A stretch of DNA of 64,000 nucleotides from Alloalcanivorax xenomutans (GTDB lineage Bacteria > Pseudomonadota > Gammaproteobacteria > Pseudomonadales > Alcanivoracaceae). How positions within the stretch are numbered: the first letter of the stretch is position 1; the number at the start of each line of letters is the position of its first letter. The position numbers and the translations under genes were made by a program. Shown piece by piece: positions 1 to 8,492 of this stretch. The DNA lies in the NCBI RefSeq assembly GCF_900217905.1, contig NZ_OBMO01000007.1:62001-126000 (forward strand). The letters are read 5' to 3'. The notes beneath the pieces are model-generated. The model worked only from the letters and a program-made list of their open reading frames with translations. It searched no databases and was not told the DNA's origin.

Positions 1-1476
1 CGCGGTATGCGTCTGGTGGAAAGCACGGACACTTTTCTGGAGGCATTGGCCAGCGCCCGTTCGGAGGCGCAAAGCGCTTTTGGCGATCCGGAAGTGATTC
101 TGGAAAAAGCCATCGTCGAACCGAGGCATGTGGAAATCCAGGTAGTGGCGGATCGTCACGGCAAGGCGCTGCATTTCGGTGAGCGGGATTGTTCGGTGCA
201 GCGCCGTCATCAGAAAGTGGTGGAAGAAGCGCCATCTCCGGCCGTGGATCAGGCGCTGCGTGAGCAGATGGGCGAGACCGCCGTGCGGGCGGTGCGGGCC
301 ATCGGCTATGAAGGCGCCGGCACCCTGGAATTCCTGCTGGATGGCGAGGGCCGCTTCTACTTCATGGAAATGAACACGCGCCTGCAGGTGGAACACCCGG
401 TTACCGAGGCGATCACTGGTGTGGACCTGGTGGCCCTGCAATTGCGGGTGGCCGCCGGGGAGGCCCTGGCTTTGGAACAGGATGACATCCGCTTCCGGGG
501 GCACGCGATCGAAGTACGTCTCTGCGCGGAAAGTCCGCGCCAGGGCTTCATGCCGCAAAGCGGCACTCTGGTGCGCTGGCGCGCGCCGCGAACTCTGCGG
601 GTGGACAGTGCCTTGCGGGACGGCGCCGAGGTGCCGCCGTTCTATGACTCCATGGTGGCCAAGTTGATCGCCTGGGGCGAGAACCGCGACGAAGCCCGCC
701 GCCGTCTGGCCACGGGGCTGGAAGAACTGGTGGCGCTGGGGGTCGAAACCAACCAGGGCTTTCTGGCGCGCTGCCTGCGCGACCCGGTGTTCGCCGCCGG
801 CGAAGCGACTACCGCTTTCGTGGAACAGCGGCAGGCCGACTTGCTGCACCAGGATGAGGAACACGGGCAGCAACTGCGGGCGCTGGCCGCCGCTTTGTTG
901 TATCTCACCGACAGTGGGGCCGGCAGCGCCAGATCCGGTTTGTCTTCCCGGTTGCCGCTGATCGTGCGCTATCAACTGCGTGATGAAGACGGCGCCGCGA
1001 CCTTGACCCGCTTGCGGGCGGATCGTTTGCAAGTGGTCATCGAGGATGTCGCCACGGAGTTCGGGCTGCTCGGTTTCACCGCTGACGGGGTGCGACTGGA
1101 GCGCGGCGGCGTGGTGGAGACGGTGCCGCTGGCGCGGCGCGGTGACGTGCTGCACTTCCTCCATGGCGGCGAAGGTTATTCGGTTACGGACCGCACCTAT
1201 GCCGCCGCCGCCCAGGGTGCCGCCGATGGTGGCGACGGCCGGGTACGGGCGTCCATGAACGGCCGCCTGGTATCGGTGGCGGTTAGCGAAGGTCAGCGGG
1301 TGGAAGCCGGCGAAGCGGTCCTCACCTTGGAAGCGATGAAGATGGAGCACGTGCACCGGGCCGGTGTCGGCGGTGTGGTCTCGGTGATCAGCGCCGCCGA
1401 AGGAGATCAGGTGGCCGCCGGCCGGGTGCTGGTGGAAATCGAAGCGGATGCCAGTGAGGAGAACAAACCGGAATGA
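1..1476 (+). CDS. Acyl-CoA carboxylase, biotin-carboxylase/biotin-carrier subunit (5' end missing)
   Basis: The frame is open to the window edge, so the N-terminal part of the biotin carboxylase domain is missing; the ATG at 7 is internal. The visible part starts inside the ATP-grasp region and carries the carboxylase signature MNTRLQVEHPVTE (about 367-405). It ends in a biotinyl domain with EAMKMEH, whose biotin-accepting lysine codon is 1339-1341. This single-chain BC plus BCCP architecture is typical of alpha subunits of methylcrotonyl-CoA, geranyl-CoA or propionyl-CoA carboxylases. The stop overlaps the next start by 4 bp, so it is co-translated with a crotonase-family hydratase. That pairing suits leucine (Liu) or acyclic terpene (Atu) degradation. 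The sequence alone does not decide the substrate. Confidence 0.9.
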   Translation, partial: RGMRLVESTDTFLEALASARSEAQSAFGDPEVILEKAIVEPRHVEIQVVADRHGKALHFGERDCSVQRRHQKVVEEAPSPAVDQALREQMGETAVRAVRAIGYEGAGTLEFLLDGEGRFYFMEMNTRLQVEHPVTEAITGVDLVALQLRVAAGEALALEQDDIRFRGHAIEVRLCAESPRQGFMPQSGTLVRWRAPRTLRVDSALRDGAEVPPFYDSMVAKLIAWGENRDEARRRLATGLEELVALGVETNQGFLARCLRDPVFAAGEATTAFVEQRQADLLHQDEEHGQQLRALAAALLYLTDSGAGSARSGLSSRLPLIVRYQLRDEDGAATLTRLRADRLQVVIEDVATEFGLLGFTADGVRLERGGVVETVPLARRGDVLHFLHGGEGYSVTDRTYAAAAQGAADGGDGRVRASMNGRLVSVAVSEGQRVEAGEAVLTLEAMKMEHVHRAGVGGVVSVISAAEGDQVAAGRVLVEIEADASEENKPE

Positions 1477-2252
1477 GTACGGAACAAGCGGTACTACTGG
1501 AAAAACGCGGCCGGGCGCTGTGGATCACGGTGAACCGGCCGGACAAACGCAACGCCATCAATCAGGCGGTGATCGACGGTATCCGCCAGGGTTATGAGCA
1601 GGCCCAGGCGGATCCGCAAGTGCGTGTGATCGTGCTCACCGGCAGTGGTGACAAGGCCTTTTGCGCCGGCGCCGATCTGCGTCCCGGAGAGGGGTTTGTC
1701 TTCGATTACGCCAAACCCAATGCCGACTACGCCGATCTGATGCGTCTCGCCAGCAACAGTACGGTGCCGAGTATCGCCCGGGTGAACGGGGTCTGCATGG
1801 CTGGAGGCATGGGACTGTTGTGCATGACCGATATGGCGGTGGCGGTGGATACAGTGCGCTTCGGCTTGCCGGAAGTGAAGGTCGGGGTCTTCCCGATGCA
1901 GGTGTTGAGTTTGTTGCAACGGCTGGTGCCGCAGCGGGTGCTGCGTGAATGGTGCTTCACCGGTGAGCCTTTCACCGCCGACGAAGCGCTGCAGGCGGGG
2001 CTGGTCAATCATTTGGCGCCAGCGGCGGAATTGGACGCCAAGGTCGAGTGGTTGATTGACCGCCTGGTGGACAAATCCCCCACCGCTATTCGCCGGGGCA
2101 AGTACGCGTTACGTGCCATCGAGGCAATGTCCTTCGATCAGGCCATCGCCTACACCGAAACCCAGATCGCCACCCTGGCGCTTACCGAGGATGCCAAGGA
2201 GGGCCTGGCCGCGTTCAATGAGAAGCGCGCGCCGGATTGGCCCGGGCGGTAG
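1473..2252 (+). CDS. Enoyl-CoA hydratase/isomerase family protein
   Basis: A 259-residue crotonase-fold protein. Motifs seen are CAGADL (oxyanion-hole region), GVCMAGGMGL and FGLPEVKVGVFP. The second catalytic glutamate of true hydratases is kept in LPEVKVG. The position of the first (usually GG-x-E) is glycine in GGMGL, which occurs in family members with altered chemistry. The start overlaps the carboxylase stop in an ATGA junction. Next to a biotin-dependent acyl-CoA carboxylase, a methylglutaconyl-CoA or isohexenyl-glutaconyl-CoA hydratase (LiuC/AtuE role) is the natural guess. That is inferred from context. The stop codon lies inside a long palindrome. Confidence 0.88.
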   Translation: MSTEQAVLLEKRGRALWITVNRPDKRNAINQAVIDGIRQGYEQAQADPQVRVIVLTGSGDKAFCAGADLRPGEGFVFDYAKPNADYADLMRLASNSTVPSIARVNGVCMAGGMGLLCMTDMAVAVDTVRFGLPEVKVGVFPMQVLSLLQRLVPQRVLREWCFTGEPFTADEALQAGLVNHLAPAAELDAKVEWLIDRLVDKSPTAIRRGKYALRAIEAMSFDQAIAYTETQIATLALTEDAKEGLAAFNEKRAPDWPGR

Positions 2253-2288
2253 CCCGGATATCCCACCAACTGGTGAGATATCCGGGCT
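2251..2288. repeat. Long intercistronic palindrome spanning a stop codon
   Basis: AGCCCGGATATC (2251-2262) pairs perfectly with GATATCCGGGCT (2277-2288). Inside it, after one mismatch, CACCA pairs with TGGTG around a 2-base loop. The hairpin starts on the last two bases of the hydratase stop codon. It lies between two genes of the same operon with no U-tract, so an RNA-processing or stability element is more likely than a full terminator. Confidence 0.75.
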
Positions 2289-2329
2289 GGCCGCCCTTCC
2301 CATAAGCACAACAACAGGAGAGCCGTATC

Positions 2330-3931
2330 ATGACAGTGAATCTCGACGAAGAAGCTTTCGGCCGGCATATGGTGGACCGGGTCTGTGTCGGTGACATGAG
2401 CACCCGGGCCGCGGACTTGTTTCCTGACAGAGTGGCGCTGGTTTGTGGCGAGCAAAGCCTTACTTACGGTGAACTGGATCGGCGCGCGAACCGTCTGGGC
2501 AGTGCCTTGCTCGGCCTGGGTTTGAAGCATCAGGACGTGGTCGGGGTGATGGCCGGCAACTGCCTGGAAATCCTGATCACTTATCTGGCCTGTGCCAAGG
2601 CCGGGTTGATCTGCGCGCCGGCCAATCTGGGGCTGCGTCCCTCGGAAATCGCCTATTGCTTCCAGGATTCCGCGGCGAAGGTGCTGATCGTGCAGGACCA
2701 ATTGCTGGCGGTGGCGAAGGAACTGGTGCCGTCGTTGCCTGAGCTTCAGGGTGTTTATTGGACCGGCGCGCGGGCGCCGGAGGCCCTGCCCAAGGACGCC
2801 GGTTCGTTCGACGGGTTGCTGGAGCAGGGCGACGATGCCGAACTGCAGGTGCCGGTGTTTGATCGTGACGCGGTGCAATTGCTCTACACCAGCGGCACCA
2901 CCGCTTTGCCCAAGGGCGTGCTCACCAGCCATCTGGCGGTGACCATGGCCGGGTTGTCCGGGGCGCTTGCCCATCAAGCCGATCACAATACCAAGGCACT
3001 GGTGGTGCTGCCGCTGTTCCATTGCGCCATGCTCAATTCCATGACCGTGCCCATGTTCACGGTGGGGGCTCGGGTGATTCTGGCGCCAGGGTTCGATACA
3101 CCGGAAAACATGCTGGCTCTGATCGAAAAGCACCAGGCCAATGTGATCATGTTTCTGCCGATGATGTACGGGCAGCTGCTGGACGCCGCGGCGCGCGGCA
3201 ACCATGACCTTACCTCGGTAACACGGGCGGTCTATGCCATGGCGCCGATGCCGGATGAACGGCTGCGCGCTCTGCACGAGCTGTTTCCCAATGCCGATGT
3301 GGTGCTCGGTTCCGGCCAGACCGAATTCACTCCGGCCACCTGCATGCAGCGCCCGGAGCATCAATGGAGCAAGGCCGCCACCTGGGGCACCGCCACCGCC
3401 ATGACGCGGGTGGCGATCATGGATGATCATGGCCGCCTGTTGCCCCGTGGCGAGCCGGGGGAAATCGTCTATCGCGGCCCGCAGACCATGAACGGCTATC
3501 TGAATCAGCCGGACAAGACCCGCGAGAGCTTTCAGCACGGCTGGTTTCACAGTGGCGACATTGCCTGGATGGACGAAGACGGCGCCATCTGGTTCACCGA
3601 TCGCAAGAAGGACGTGATCAAGACCGGTGGTGAAAACGTGGCGTCGATCGAAGTGGAACGCTGCCTGATGGAGCATGAAACCGTGGCGGAAGCCGCGGTG
3701 GTGGGGCTGCCCCATGAACACTGGGGAGAGGCGATTACCGCGATGGTGATCCTCAAACCCGGCGCGCGCGCGGACGAAGAAGGAGTGCTGGAGCACTGCC
3801 GGGAACGGCTGGCGGGCTTCAAGGTGCCCAAGGCGGTGCTGTTCACGGAAGAATTTCCACGCACTGGAACCGGCAAAGTGCAAAAGCACATGATTCGCTC
3901 CGAGCACGAGGCCTATTACCAGCAGGGTTAA
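2330..3931 (+). CDS. AMP-binding acyl-CoA synthetase
   Basis: A 533-residue member of the ANL (acyl-CoA synthetase) superfamily, which activates a carboxylic acid to an acyl-AMP and then an acyl-CoA. The P-loop YTSGTTALPKG, the GQTEFTPATC motif, the hinge region FTDRKKDVIKTGGENV and the catalytic C-terminal lysine in TGTGKVQK are all present. AGGAG lies a suitable distance before the ATG. It is the last gene of the carboxylase-hydratase operon and probably feeds a branched or unsaturated acid into the pathway. The substrate cannot be read from the sequence. Confidence 0.9.
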   Translation: MTVNLDEEAFGRHMVDRVCVGDMSTRAADLFPDRVALVCGEQSLTYGELDRRANRLGSALLGLGLKHQDVVGVMAGNCLEILITYLACAKAGLICAPANLGLRPSEIAYCFQDSAAKVLIVQDQLLAVAKELVPSLPELQGVYWTGARAPEALPKDAGSFDGLLEQGDDAELQVPVFDRDAVQLLYTSGTTALPKGVLTSHLAVTMAGLSGALAHQADHNTKALVVLPLFHCAMLNSMTVPMFTVGARVILAPGFDTPENMLALIEKHQANVIMFLPMMYGQLLDAAARGNHDLTSVTRAVYAMAPMPDERLRALHELFPNADVVLGSGQTEFTPATCMQRPEHQWSKAATWGTATAMTRVAIMDDHGRLLPRGEPGEIVYRGPQTMNGYLNQPDKTRESFQHGWFHSGDIAWMDEDGAIWFTDRKKDVIKTGGENVASIEVERCLMEHETVAEAAVVGLPHEHWGEAITAMVILKPGARADEEGVLEHCRERLAGFKVPKAVLFTEEFPRTGTGKVQKHMIRSEHEAYYQQG

Positions 3932-3964
3932 GGATGCCGTGTGGCCGCTTTCCCTCAAATCGGA

Positions 3965-4056
3965 CTACGAAGCCGCTGTGGGAGCTTGCTTGCAAGCGAA
4001 TTTGGGGGCCGAAAGCTCCATTCGCTTGCAGGCAAGCTCCCACAGTGGCTTCGTGG
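3965..4056. repeat. REP-like inverted repeat pair, copy 1
   Basis: A 37-base arm at 3965-4001 contains GTGGGAGCTTGCTTGCAAGC. The opposite arm at 4020-4056 pairs with it apart from a few mismatches; the spacer is 18 bases. The same core recurs at 17499, 25347, 39696 and 44859. This is the form of a REP/BIME element, here after the end of the acyl-CoA synthetase operon. Confidence 0.85.
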
Positions 4057-4208
4057 CCATCTTTGAATTCATGTCTCCAAGGCTCGCGATTGGCGGTGGA
4101 GCACTCTGATTCATGCCCCCTCTTGTGCTTACGCGTCGCCCACTACCCCCTTTTCCTGCCAAATGCTTGTTATTGCACGACATTGACACGGTTTTCCGCG
4201 CCAGGGTT

Positions 4209-4236
4209 TTGACAGCCGTTTCGCCACGGGCAGAAT
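4209..4236 (+). promoter_or_regulatory. Possible sigma-70 promoter for the FKBP gene
   Basis: TTGACA at 4209-4214 is followed after 16 bases by CAGAAT at 4231-4236. It would leave a leader of roughly 245 bases before the gene at 4490. The rest of the 558-base gap (3932-4489) holds the REP-like repeat and no convincing gene on either strand. Prediction by eye only. Confidence 0.3.
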
Positions 4237-4489
4237 GAAGGCTGACTGGAACTCTTGGGGGAAATGCCGGTCAGCTTCAGACGTTACATCTTTGTTTCTC
4301 CTGTTGGTCGGGGTGTTTTCGGTTCCGTTGGACCATGGCGACCCCCGACCCTTGTCGGCGTTCACGGTTTAGCGCTGGCGCGAGGGGGCGGGAAACTGGC
4401 AGTATGGCCAGATTCCGCCGCCGGGTGCTGGGGCGCGGCCGTTACTTCGGCGGGCGAGCGGGAAATAACCACAGGCCAATGGAGGCAGA

Positions 4490-5260
4490 ATGAAAAAGTT
4501 GGGAATCGTGCTGGCCGGTACCGTCCTGGTGGCGGCTTGCGGTCAACAGGACGGCGGTGAGGATGCCGCCAAGGTGGAGATCAAAACGGACGACCAGAAA
4601 GCGTCCTACGCGCTGGGTTATCGCAGCGCCGAGCAGATGAGTGCCATGGAGGGACTGGATACCGAAGCGATGATTGCCGGTATCCGCGACGGTCACACTG
4701 GCACGGATTCCCGCCTTGGGGATGAGGACCTGAACCAGCTGATCCAGGACTTCCAGATGCGTCTGGTGGAAAAGCGCCAGGCCAAACTGGAACAGGAAGC
4801 CGAGGACAACCTGAAGAAAGGCGAGGAATTCCTGGCCGAGAACGGTAAGCGCGATGGTGTTACCACCACCGACAGCGGGCTGCAGTACGAAGTGCTGAAG
4901 TCCGGCGAGGAAGGCGCGCCGTCCCCCACCGTGGAGGACACCGTTACTGTCCATTACGAAGGCAGCACCACCGATGGTGAAGTATTCGACAGCTCCATCG
5001 AGCGGGACCAGCCGGCCACGTTCGGTCTGGCCCACATTATCCCGGGTTGGCAGGAAGCGCTGCCGATGATGAAAGTCGGTGATAAGTGGAAGCTCTATCT
5101 GCCGGCGGAACTGGGCTACGGCAAGCAGGGCGCCGGTGGTGATATCGGCCCCAATGAAGTGCTGATCTTCGAAGTGGAGTTGCTGGGCATTCAGGGTCAG
5201 GGCGATGACGCCGCCGATGACCAGGCCGCGGAAGAATCCGCAGCGGACGATGCCGAATAA
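4490..5260 (+). CDS. FKBP-type peptidyl-prolyl cis-trans isomerase, lipoprotein (FkpA/Mip family)
   Basis: A 256-residue envelope chaperone that isomerises X-Pro bonds. A lipobox, VAAC with Cys17, follows a short hydrophobic segment, so it should be a lipoprotein. Residues about 33-125 are a helical, charged FKBP N-terminal dimerisation region (ALGYRSAEQM onward). Residues about 140-235 form the FKBP fold, with VHYEGSTTDGEVFDSS, FGLAHIIPGWQEAL and LPAELGYG. The tail is rich in Asp, Glu and Ala. It lies next to rsd/algQ, as does an FKBP-type isomerase gene in Pseudomonas. The ATG at 4490 has GGAGG upstream. Confidence 0.93.
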   Translation: MKKLGIVLAGTVLVAACGQQDGGEDAAKVEIKTDDQKASYALGYRSAEQMSAMEGLDTEAMIAGIRDGHTGTDSRLGDEDLNQLIQDFQMRLVEKRQAKLEQEAEDNLKKGEEFLAENGKRDGVTTTDSGLQYEVLKSGEEGAPSPTVEDTVTVHYEGSTTDGEVFDSSIERDQPATFGLAHIIPGWQEALPMMKVGDKWKLYLPAELGYGKQGAGGDIGPNEVLIFEVELLGIQGQGDDAADDQAAEESAADDAE

Positions 5261-5268
5261 TACCGCCG

Positions 5269-5298
5269 TTCCGGCCGGCCCCGATGGGCCGGCCGGAA
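5269..5298. terminator. Hairpin between convergent genes
   Basis: A perfect 13-bp stem, TTCCGGCCGGCCC (5269-5281) with GGGCCGGCCGGAA (5286-5298), closes a CGAT loop. It sits between the convergent FKBP and rsd genes. There is no clear U-tract on either side, so termination is inferred from position and stem strength. Confidence 0.55.
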
Positions 5299-5302
5299 AC
5301 CG

Positions 5303-5800
5303 CTACCTTTGCTCGGCTCGCGCCGCCGGCGCCGGTTCCTGGTAAAGACTCACTATCAACTGATCTTCCAGCGCGAACCGCTCCTCCAGCGCCACCATCA
5401 AGCGCGCCACCCGTTCCGGTAATTCCGTCAGCCGCGTCATGCAGTGGGTCGGGCTGTCGTAATCCTCGTTGAATGCCAGTGCTTCCTCGGTGGAGGCATC
5501 CAGCCTCTGGATCAATTGTTCCGCCCACTGTGGTGGCCCGCTGCCGTAATGGCGCGCCGCTCGCACCAGGGCGTTGTACACCTCGAAATAACCCGCGCTG
5601 AGATAGTCCATCAATACCTGACAGAGGTCCTGGATGCGTTGATGGACGGGGGTGTCCGGTTCTTCCCGCGACGGCGTGTGGTCGATGCCTTGTACCTGGC
5701 AAAGGAGCACGATCAATTGCCGCCGCTCCTCCAGCCAGGCTTGTACCAGTGCCTCAATATGCTGCCATTGGGCCAATGCTGTGGAACTGGAACTTGCCAT
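5303..5800 (-). CDS. rsd: Rsd/AlgQ family anti-sigma-70 regulator
   Basis: A 165-residue helical protein of the Rsd/AlgQ family, which binds sigma-70 and frees core polymerase for alternative sigma factors. The hallmark DLCQVLMDYLSAGYFEVYN closely matches the family block DFCQxLVDYLSAGHFxIY. RFALEDQLI near the C-terminus matches the conserved RFxLEDxLI. The start is set at the ATG at 5800, preceded by AAGGAGAG; the frame stays open further upstream without a better site. Length is normal for the family. The neighbouring FKBP gene supports the AlgQ-type assignment, since the two adjoin in Pseudomonas. Confidence 0.9.
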   Translation of the reverse strand: MASSSSTALAQWQHIEALVQAWLEERRQLIVLLCQVQGIDHTPSREEPDTPVHQRIQDLCQVLMDYLSAGYFEVYNALVRAARHYGSGPPQWAEQLIQRLDASTEEALAFNEDYDSPTHCMTRLTELPERVARLMVALEERFALEDQLIVSLYQEPAPAARAEQR

Positions 5801-6118
5801 TGTTCGCTCTCCTTTTTCGGGCATGGCTGACAGATTTTTTTCCTTGGGGGAAGTCGAGACTAGAGCCGGCGAGCGGCCACTGGCAACGGGTGAGAATGGG
5901 ACACGATCGGGGTGGAGGGGAAAAAGCACGCGCCATCAGTGAGTTGCCGCAAAAGATGATTTCTTCATAACCCTCCCGCTCTCTTATAAGTCCCACGGAG
6001 AGCCCTGGCTATGGCATTGAAATACCAGAGGTTATTGGCTCCGGGTCATTAAAGTGTCACGGCCACCTTCTAGGGTCTGCAGGGTTTTCCCACCCTCGAA
6101 TCCGGATAAGGAGGTCTC
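5801..6118. other. Divergent intergenic region, no gene seen
   Basis: This 318-base gap separates rsd (leftward) from the secreted protein at 6119 (rightward) and must hold both promoters. I see no repeat, RNA gene or convincing operator. The strong Shine-Dalgarno TAAGGAGG for the rightward gene is near its right end. Confidence 0.5.
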
Positions 6119-6985
6119 GTGCGACGATTGCTGATCGCGGTGTTGGGTTCGCTGGCCTTGCAGGCGCAAGCCAACCCCGATGTTATTTCCCGGGAATACA
6201 AATTGATTCTGGATGCCAGCCGGTTTCAATCGCAAACCGAATCGGGTGATGTGCTGGCCCTGATGCAAGCGGTGAAACCGGCCATCGAGAATGCCATTGG
6301 CCGCGATGTCAGCGGGGCCATCAGCCTGGATCACGACCGCCAGGTGCGTTTTTATGACACCGCCTCGACGTGCCGGCTTAGGGAATTGGGCTACAGCTTT
6401 CGTGAGCGAGTGGAAAACGGCGAGTCCGAGGTCACTCTGAAATTCCGCGGTCCGGACCGGTACATCGCGGACTTCGAGGATGTGTCGTCCTCCACCAATG
6501 GCGCGGAGAGCAAGCTGGAAGCGGATGTCGGCGCCACCAGAGCGATTCCTTTCAAGGTGGTTTATAGCCACTCCACCAAGGCGCCCAATACTCGCACGCT
6601 CAATCGCATGGACGATATTCATGCCCATTTTCCCGGTTTCCAGTCCGACTACGGCCTGGATGACAACCTCACTCTGTCCCTGGTCGGGGGGCTGACCATA
6701 CGGGAGAGAGCGTACCGGAACGTGGATATTGATCTGGGCCAGCACGACGCCGAAATCAGCGTCACGCTCTGGTATCAGGGCACACCTTCGGGCAGCCAGT
6801 CACCGGTAGTGGCGGAGCTGTCCTTCAAATACGAAGACCCGTCCGCGGACTACACACGCAAAGTGGTGAACCGGGCCCGCCAGGCCTTTGATGCCCTGCG
6901 CGGCCTGGAGCAATGGGTGGAAGCGGACGGGCAGACCAAGACCGGTTTCGTCTACCAGTACGACAGCGCTTTTTGTCAGCCCTGA
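6119..6985 (+). CDS. Secreted protein of unknown function, CYTH-like pattern
   Basis: A 288-residue protein starting with GTG behind a strong TAAGGAGG. Residues 1-18 form a short signal peptide ending QAQA. The mature protein opens with EYKLILDASRF and later shows alternating charged strands (EVTLKFRG, ESKLEADVG, ISVTLWYQ, AELSFKYED). This resembles the CYTH/triphosphate-tunnel layout, but I cannot confirm the catalytic set and a secreted CYTH enzyme would be odd. Two cysteines remain (Cys-Arg-Leu in the middle and one near the C-terminus). It lies 24 bp before the lipoprotein gene at 7010 and is probably co-transcribed. Function unknown. Confidence 0.7.
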   Translation: MRRLLIAVLGSLALQAQANPDVISREYKLILDASRFQSQTESGDVLALMQAVKPAIENAIGRDVSGAISLDHDRQVRFYDTASTCRLRELGYSFRERVENGESEVTLKFRGPDRYIADFEDVSSSTNGAESKLEADVGATRAIPFKVVYSHSTKAPNTRTLNRMDDIHAHFPGFQSDYGLDDNLTLSLVGGLTIRERAYRNVDIDLGQHDAEISVTLWYQGTPSGSQSPVVAELSFKYEDPSADYTRKVVNRARQAFDALRGLEQWVEADGQTKTGFVYQYDSAFCQP

Positions 6986-7009
6986 AACAACAACACCAAG
7001 GATCTTCCC

Positions 7010-8440
7010 ATGTTCAAAAAAACTTTGCTTGCCACTCTGGTGGCGTCCTCGTTACTGGCGGGATGCGGTAGCGACTCCGACAATGACCCGGCGCCCGCCA
7101 ATCCGTCCTCCCTGGCGGACATCGTGCCGGCGGAGGGCGCGTTACTGCCATACTCGGTGCTGCGCTCCGATCTGATCGACGCCAGCGACCAGCAACCTTT
7201 CGAAGTACGTAACGGGGGGTTTGGTTCCGCCATGACCGCGGATCCGGAAGCGGACCGGCGTTTCTATGCGCTGACCGACCGTGGTCCCAACGCCACCTAT
7301 ACCGGCAATTATGGCAAGGGCAAGAAATTCCCCACGCCGGAATACACCCCGCGTATCGGCCATTTCGAAGTCACCGACGACGGTGAAGTGGTATTGCTGA
7401 ACGAAATTCTGTTGAAACGTCCGGACGGAACCCTGATCACAGGCTTGCCCAACAGCGACGGTCTCGGCGGCACTGGTGAAACACCTTATAACGCCGACGG
7501 TTCGCCAATTCTGGTTGACCCCAGCTCGCCCTATGACGAAGAGAGCAACCCCCTGCGCCTGGATGATTATGGTCTGGACGGTGAAGGGCTGGTGGCGCTC
7601 AGTGACGGCACTTTCTGGGTCAGCGACGAGTATGGCCCGCACATGGTGCACTTCGATGCTGACGGCAAGGAGATTGAACGCATCAATCCGTTTGTCGCGG
7701 ACTCACGCAACACCCATACGCTGCCGGCGGAGTTTGACCACCGGCGCGCCAATCGCGGCATGGAAGGGCTGACGATTACTCCGGATGAGAAGACTCTGGT
7801 GGGTATCATGCAGTCCACCATGGATCTGCCCAGCAAGGATGTGCGGGCGCTGGATATCACCCGTATCGTTACCGTTGATCTGGAAAGCGGCCGGGTCGGC
7901 CAGTATCTCTACAAGCAGCAGAAAGCGCAGAACTCCAATTCGGAGTTGGCGGCGCTGAGCGAGAACCAGTTTCTGGTGCTGGAACGGGACGGCAAGTTTC
8001 TCTACGGCGGCCCCGACGGCGTTGACGCCGCGACTCCGGATGCCCAGAAGCATGTCTACCGTATCGATCTGACTACCGGCACCAACCTGGAAGAGCTGGC
8101 GGTGGGCGGCGATCTGGTCCAGGACGACGCCTTGGGGTTGACCATCAACGGTGAGACCCTGGAGCAGGTGGTGATGAACCAGGGCTGGCAGGCATTGGCC
8201 GCGCATAACATCGTGCCGGTGGAAAAGAGCCTGGTGGTGGATATGGTGGCCCAGGTGAGCTATCCCCACGACAAGATGGAAGGGCTGTGGGTGATCGACA
8301 GTGAAACCCTGGGCGTGCTCAACGACGATGATTTCGCCACCTGGTCCGTTGATGGCGAGCTGGTCCAGAAGCGCTTGGACAGCAACACCATCGACGGCAA
8401 CCGGCTCTACGTAGTGCCGGCGGATCTGTCGGTGCAATAA
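7010..8440 (+). CDS. Lipoprotein of the 'esterase-like activity of phytase' family
   Basis: A 476-residue lipoprotein with lipobox LAGC (Cys19) and a Ser/Asp-rich linker (GSDSDNDPAP). The mature part is a beta-propeller-like phytase-like domain: GGFGSAMTADP, YALTDRGPN, GLDGEGLVALSDGTFWVSDE, MEGLTITPDEKTLVG and FLVLERDGKF are typical of this family. It should be anchored in the outer membrane or periplasm. Substrates are poorly defined in the family; phosphoester or ester hydrolysis is the general expectation. AAGGAT lies before the ATG. The following gene converges on it. Confidence 0.82.
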   Translation: MFKKTLLATLVASSLLAGCGSDSDNDPAPANPSSLADIVPAEGALLPYSVLRSDLIDASDQQPFEVRNGGFGSAMTADPEADRRFYALTDRGPNATYTGNYGKGKKFPTPEYTPRIGHFEVTDDGEVVLLNEILLKRPDGTLITGLPNSDGLGGTGETPYNADGSPILVDPSSPYDEESNPLRLDDYGLDGEGLVALSDGTFWVSDEYGPHMVHFDADGKEIERINPFVADSRNTHTLPAEFDHRRANRGMEGLTITPDEKTLVGIMQSTMDLPSKDVRALDITRIVTVDLESGRVGQYLYKQQKAQNSNSELAALSENQFLVLERDGKFLYGGPDGVDAATPDAQKHVYRIDLTTGTNLEELAVGGDLVQDDALGLTINGETLEQVVMNQGWQALAAHNIVPVEKSLVVDMVAQVSYPHDKMEGLWVIDSETLGVLNDDDFATWSVDGELVQKRLDSNTIDGNRLYVVPADLSVQ

Positions 8441-8492
8441 CCCTCCAGGCTTCCCCGCTTGTCGCGGCCCTTGCACCGGAGGGCCGCGATGC

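Noticed and set aside
2150-3958. A 602-codon open frame on the minus strand
   Set aside because: It is antisense to the acyl-CoA synthetase, which has all ANL motifs. The minus product is rich in His, Arg and Gln with no recognisable motif, as expected of a shadow in GC-rich DNA.
3965-4056. CRISPR array
   Set aside because: The repeats are inverted, lie singly or in pairs, and lack regular spacers; no cas gene is present.
4255-4560. Possible small gene before the FKBP gene
   Set aside because: It runs into the FKBP gene in another frame, has no ribosome site and no family resemblance.
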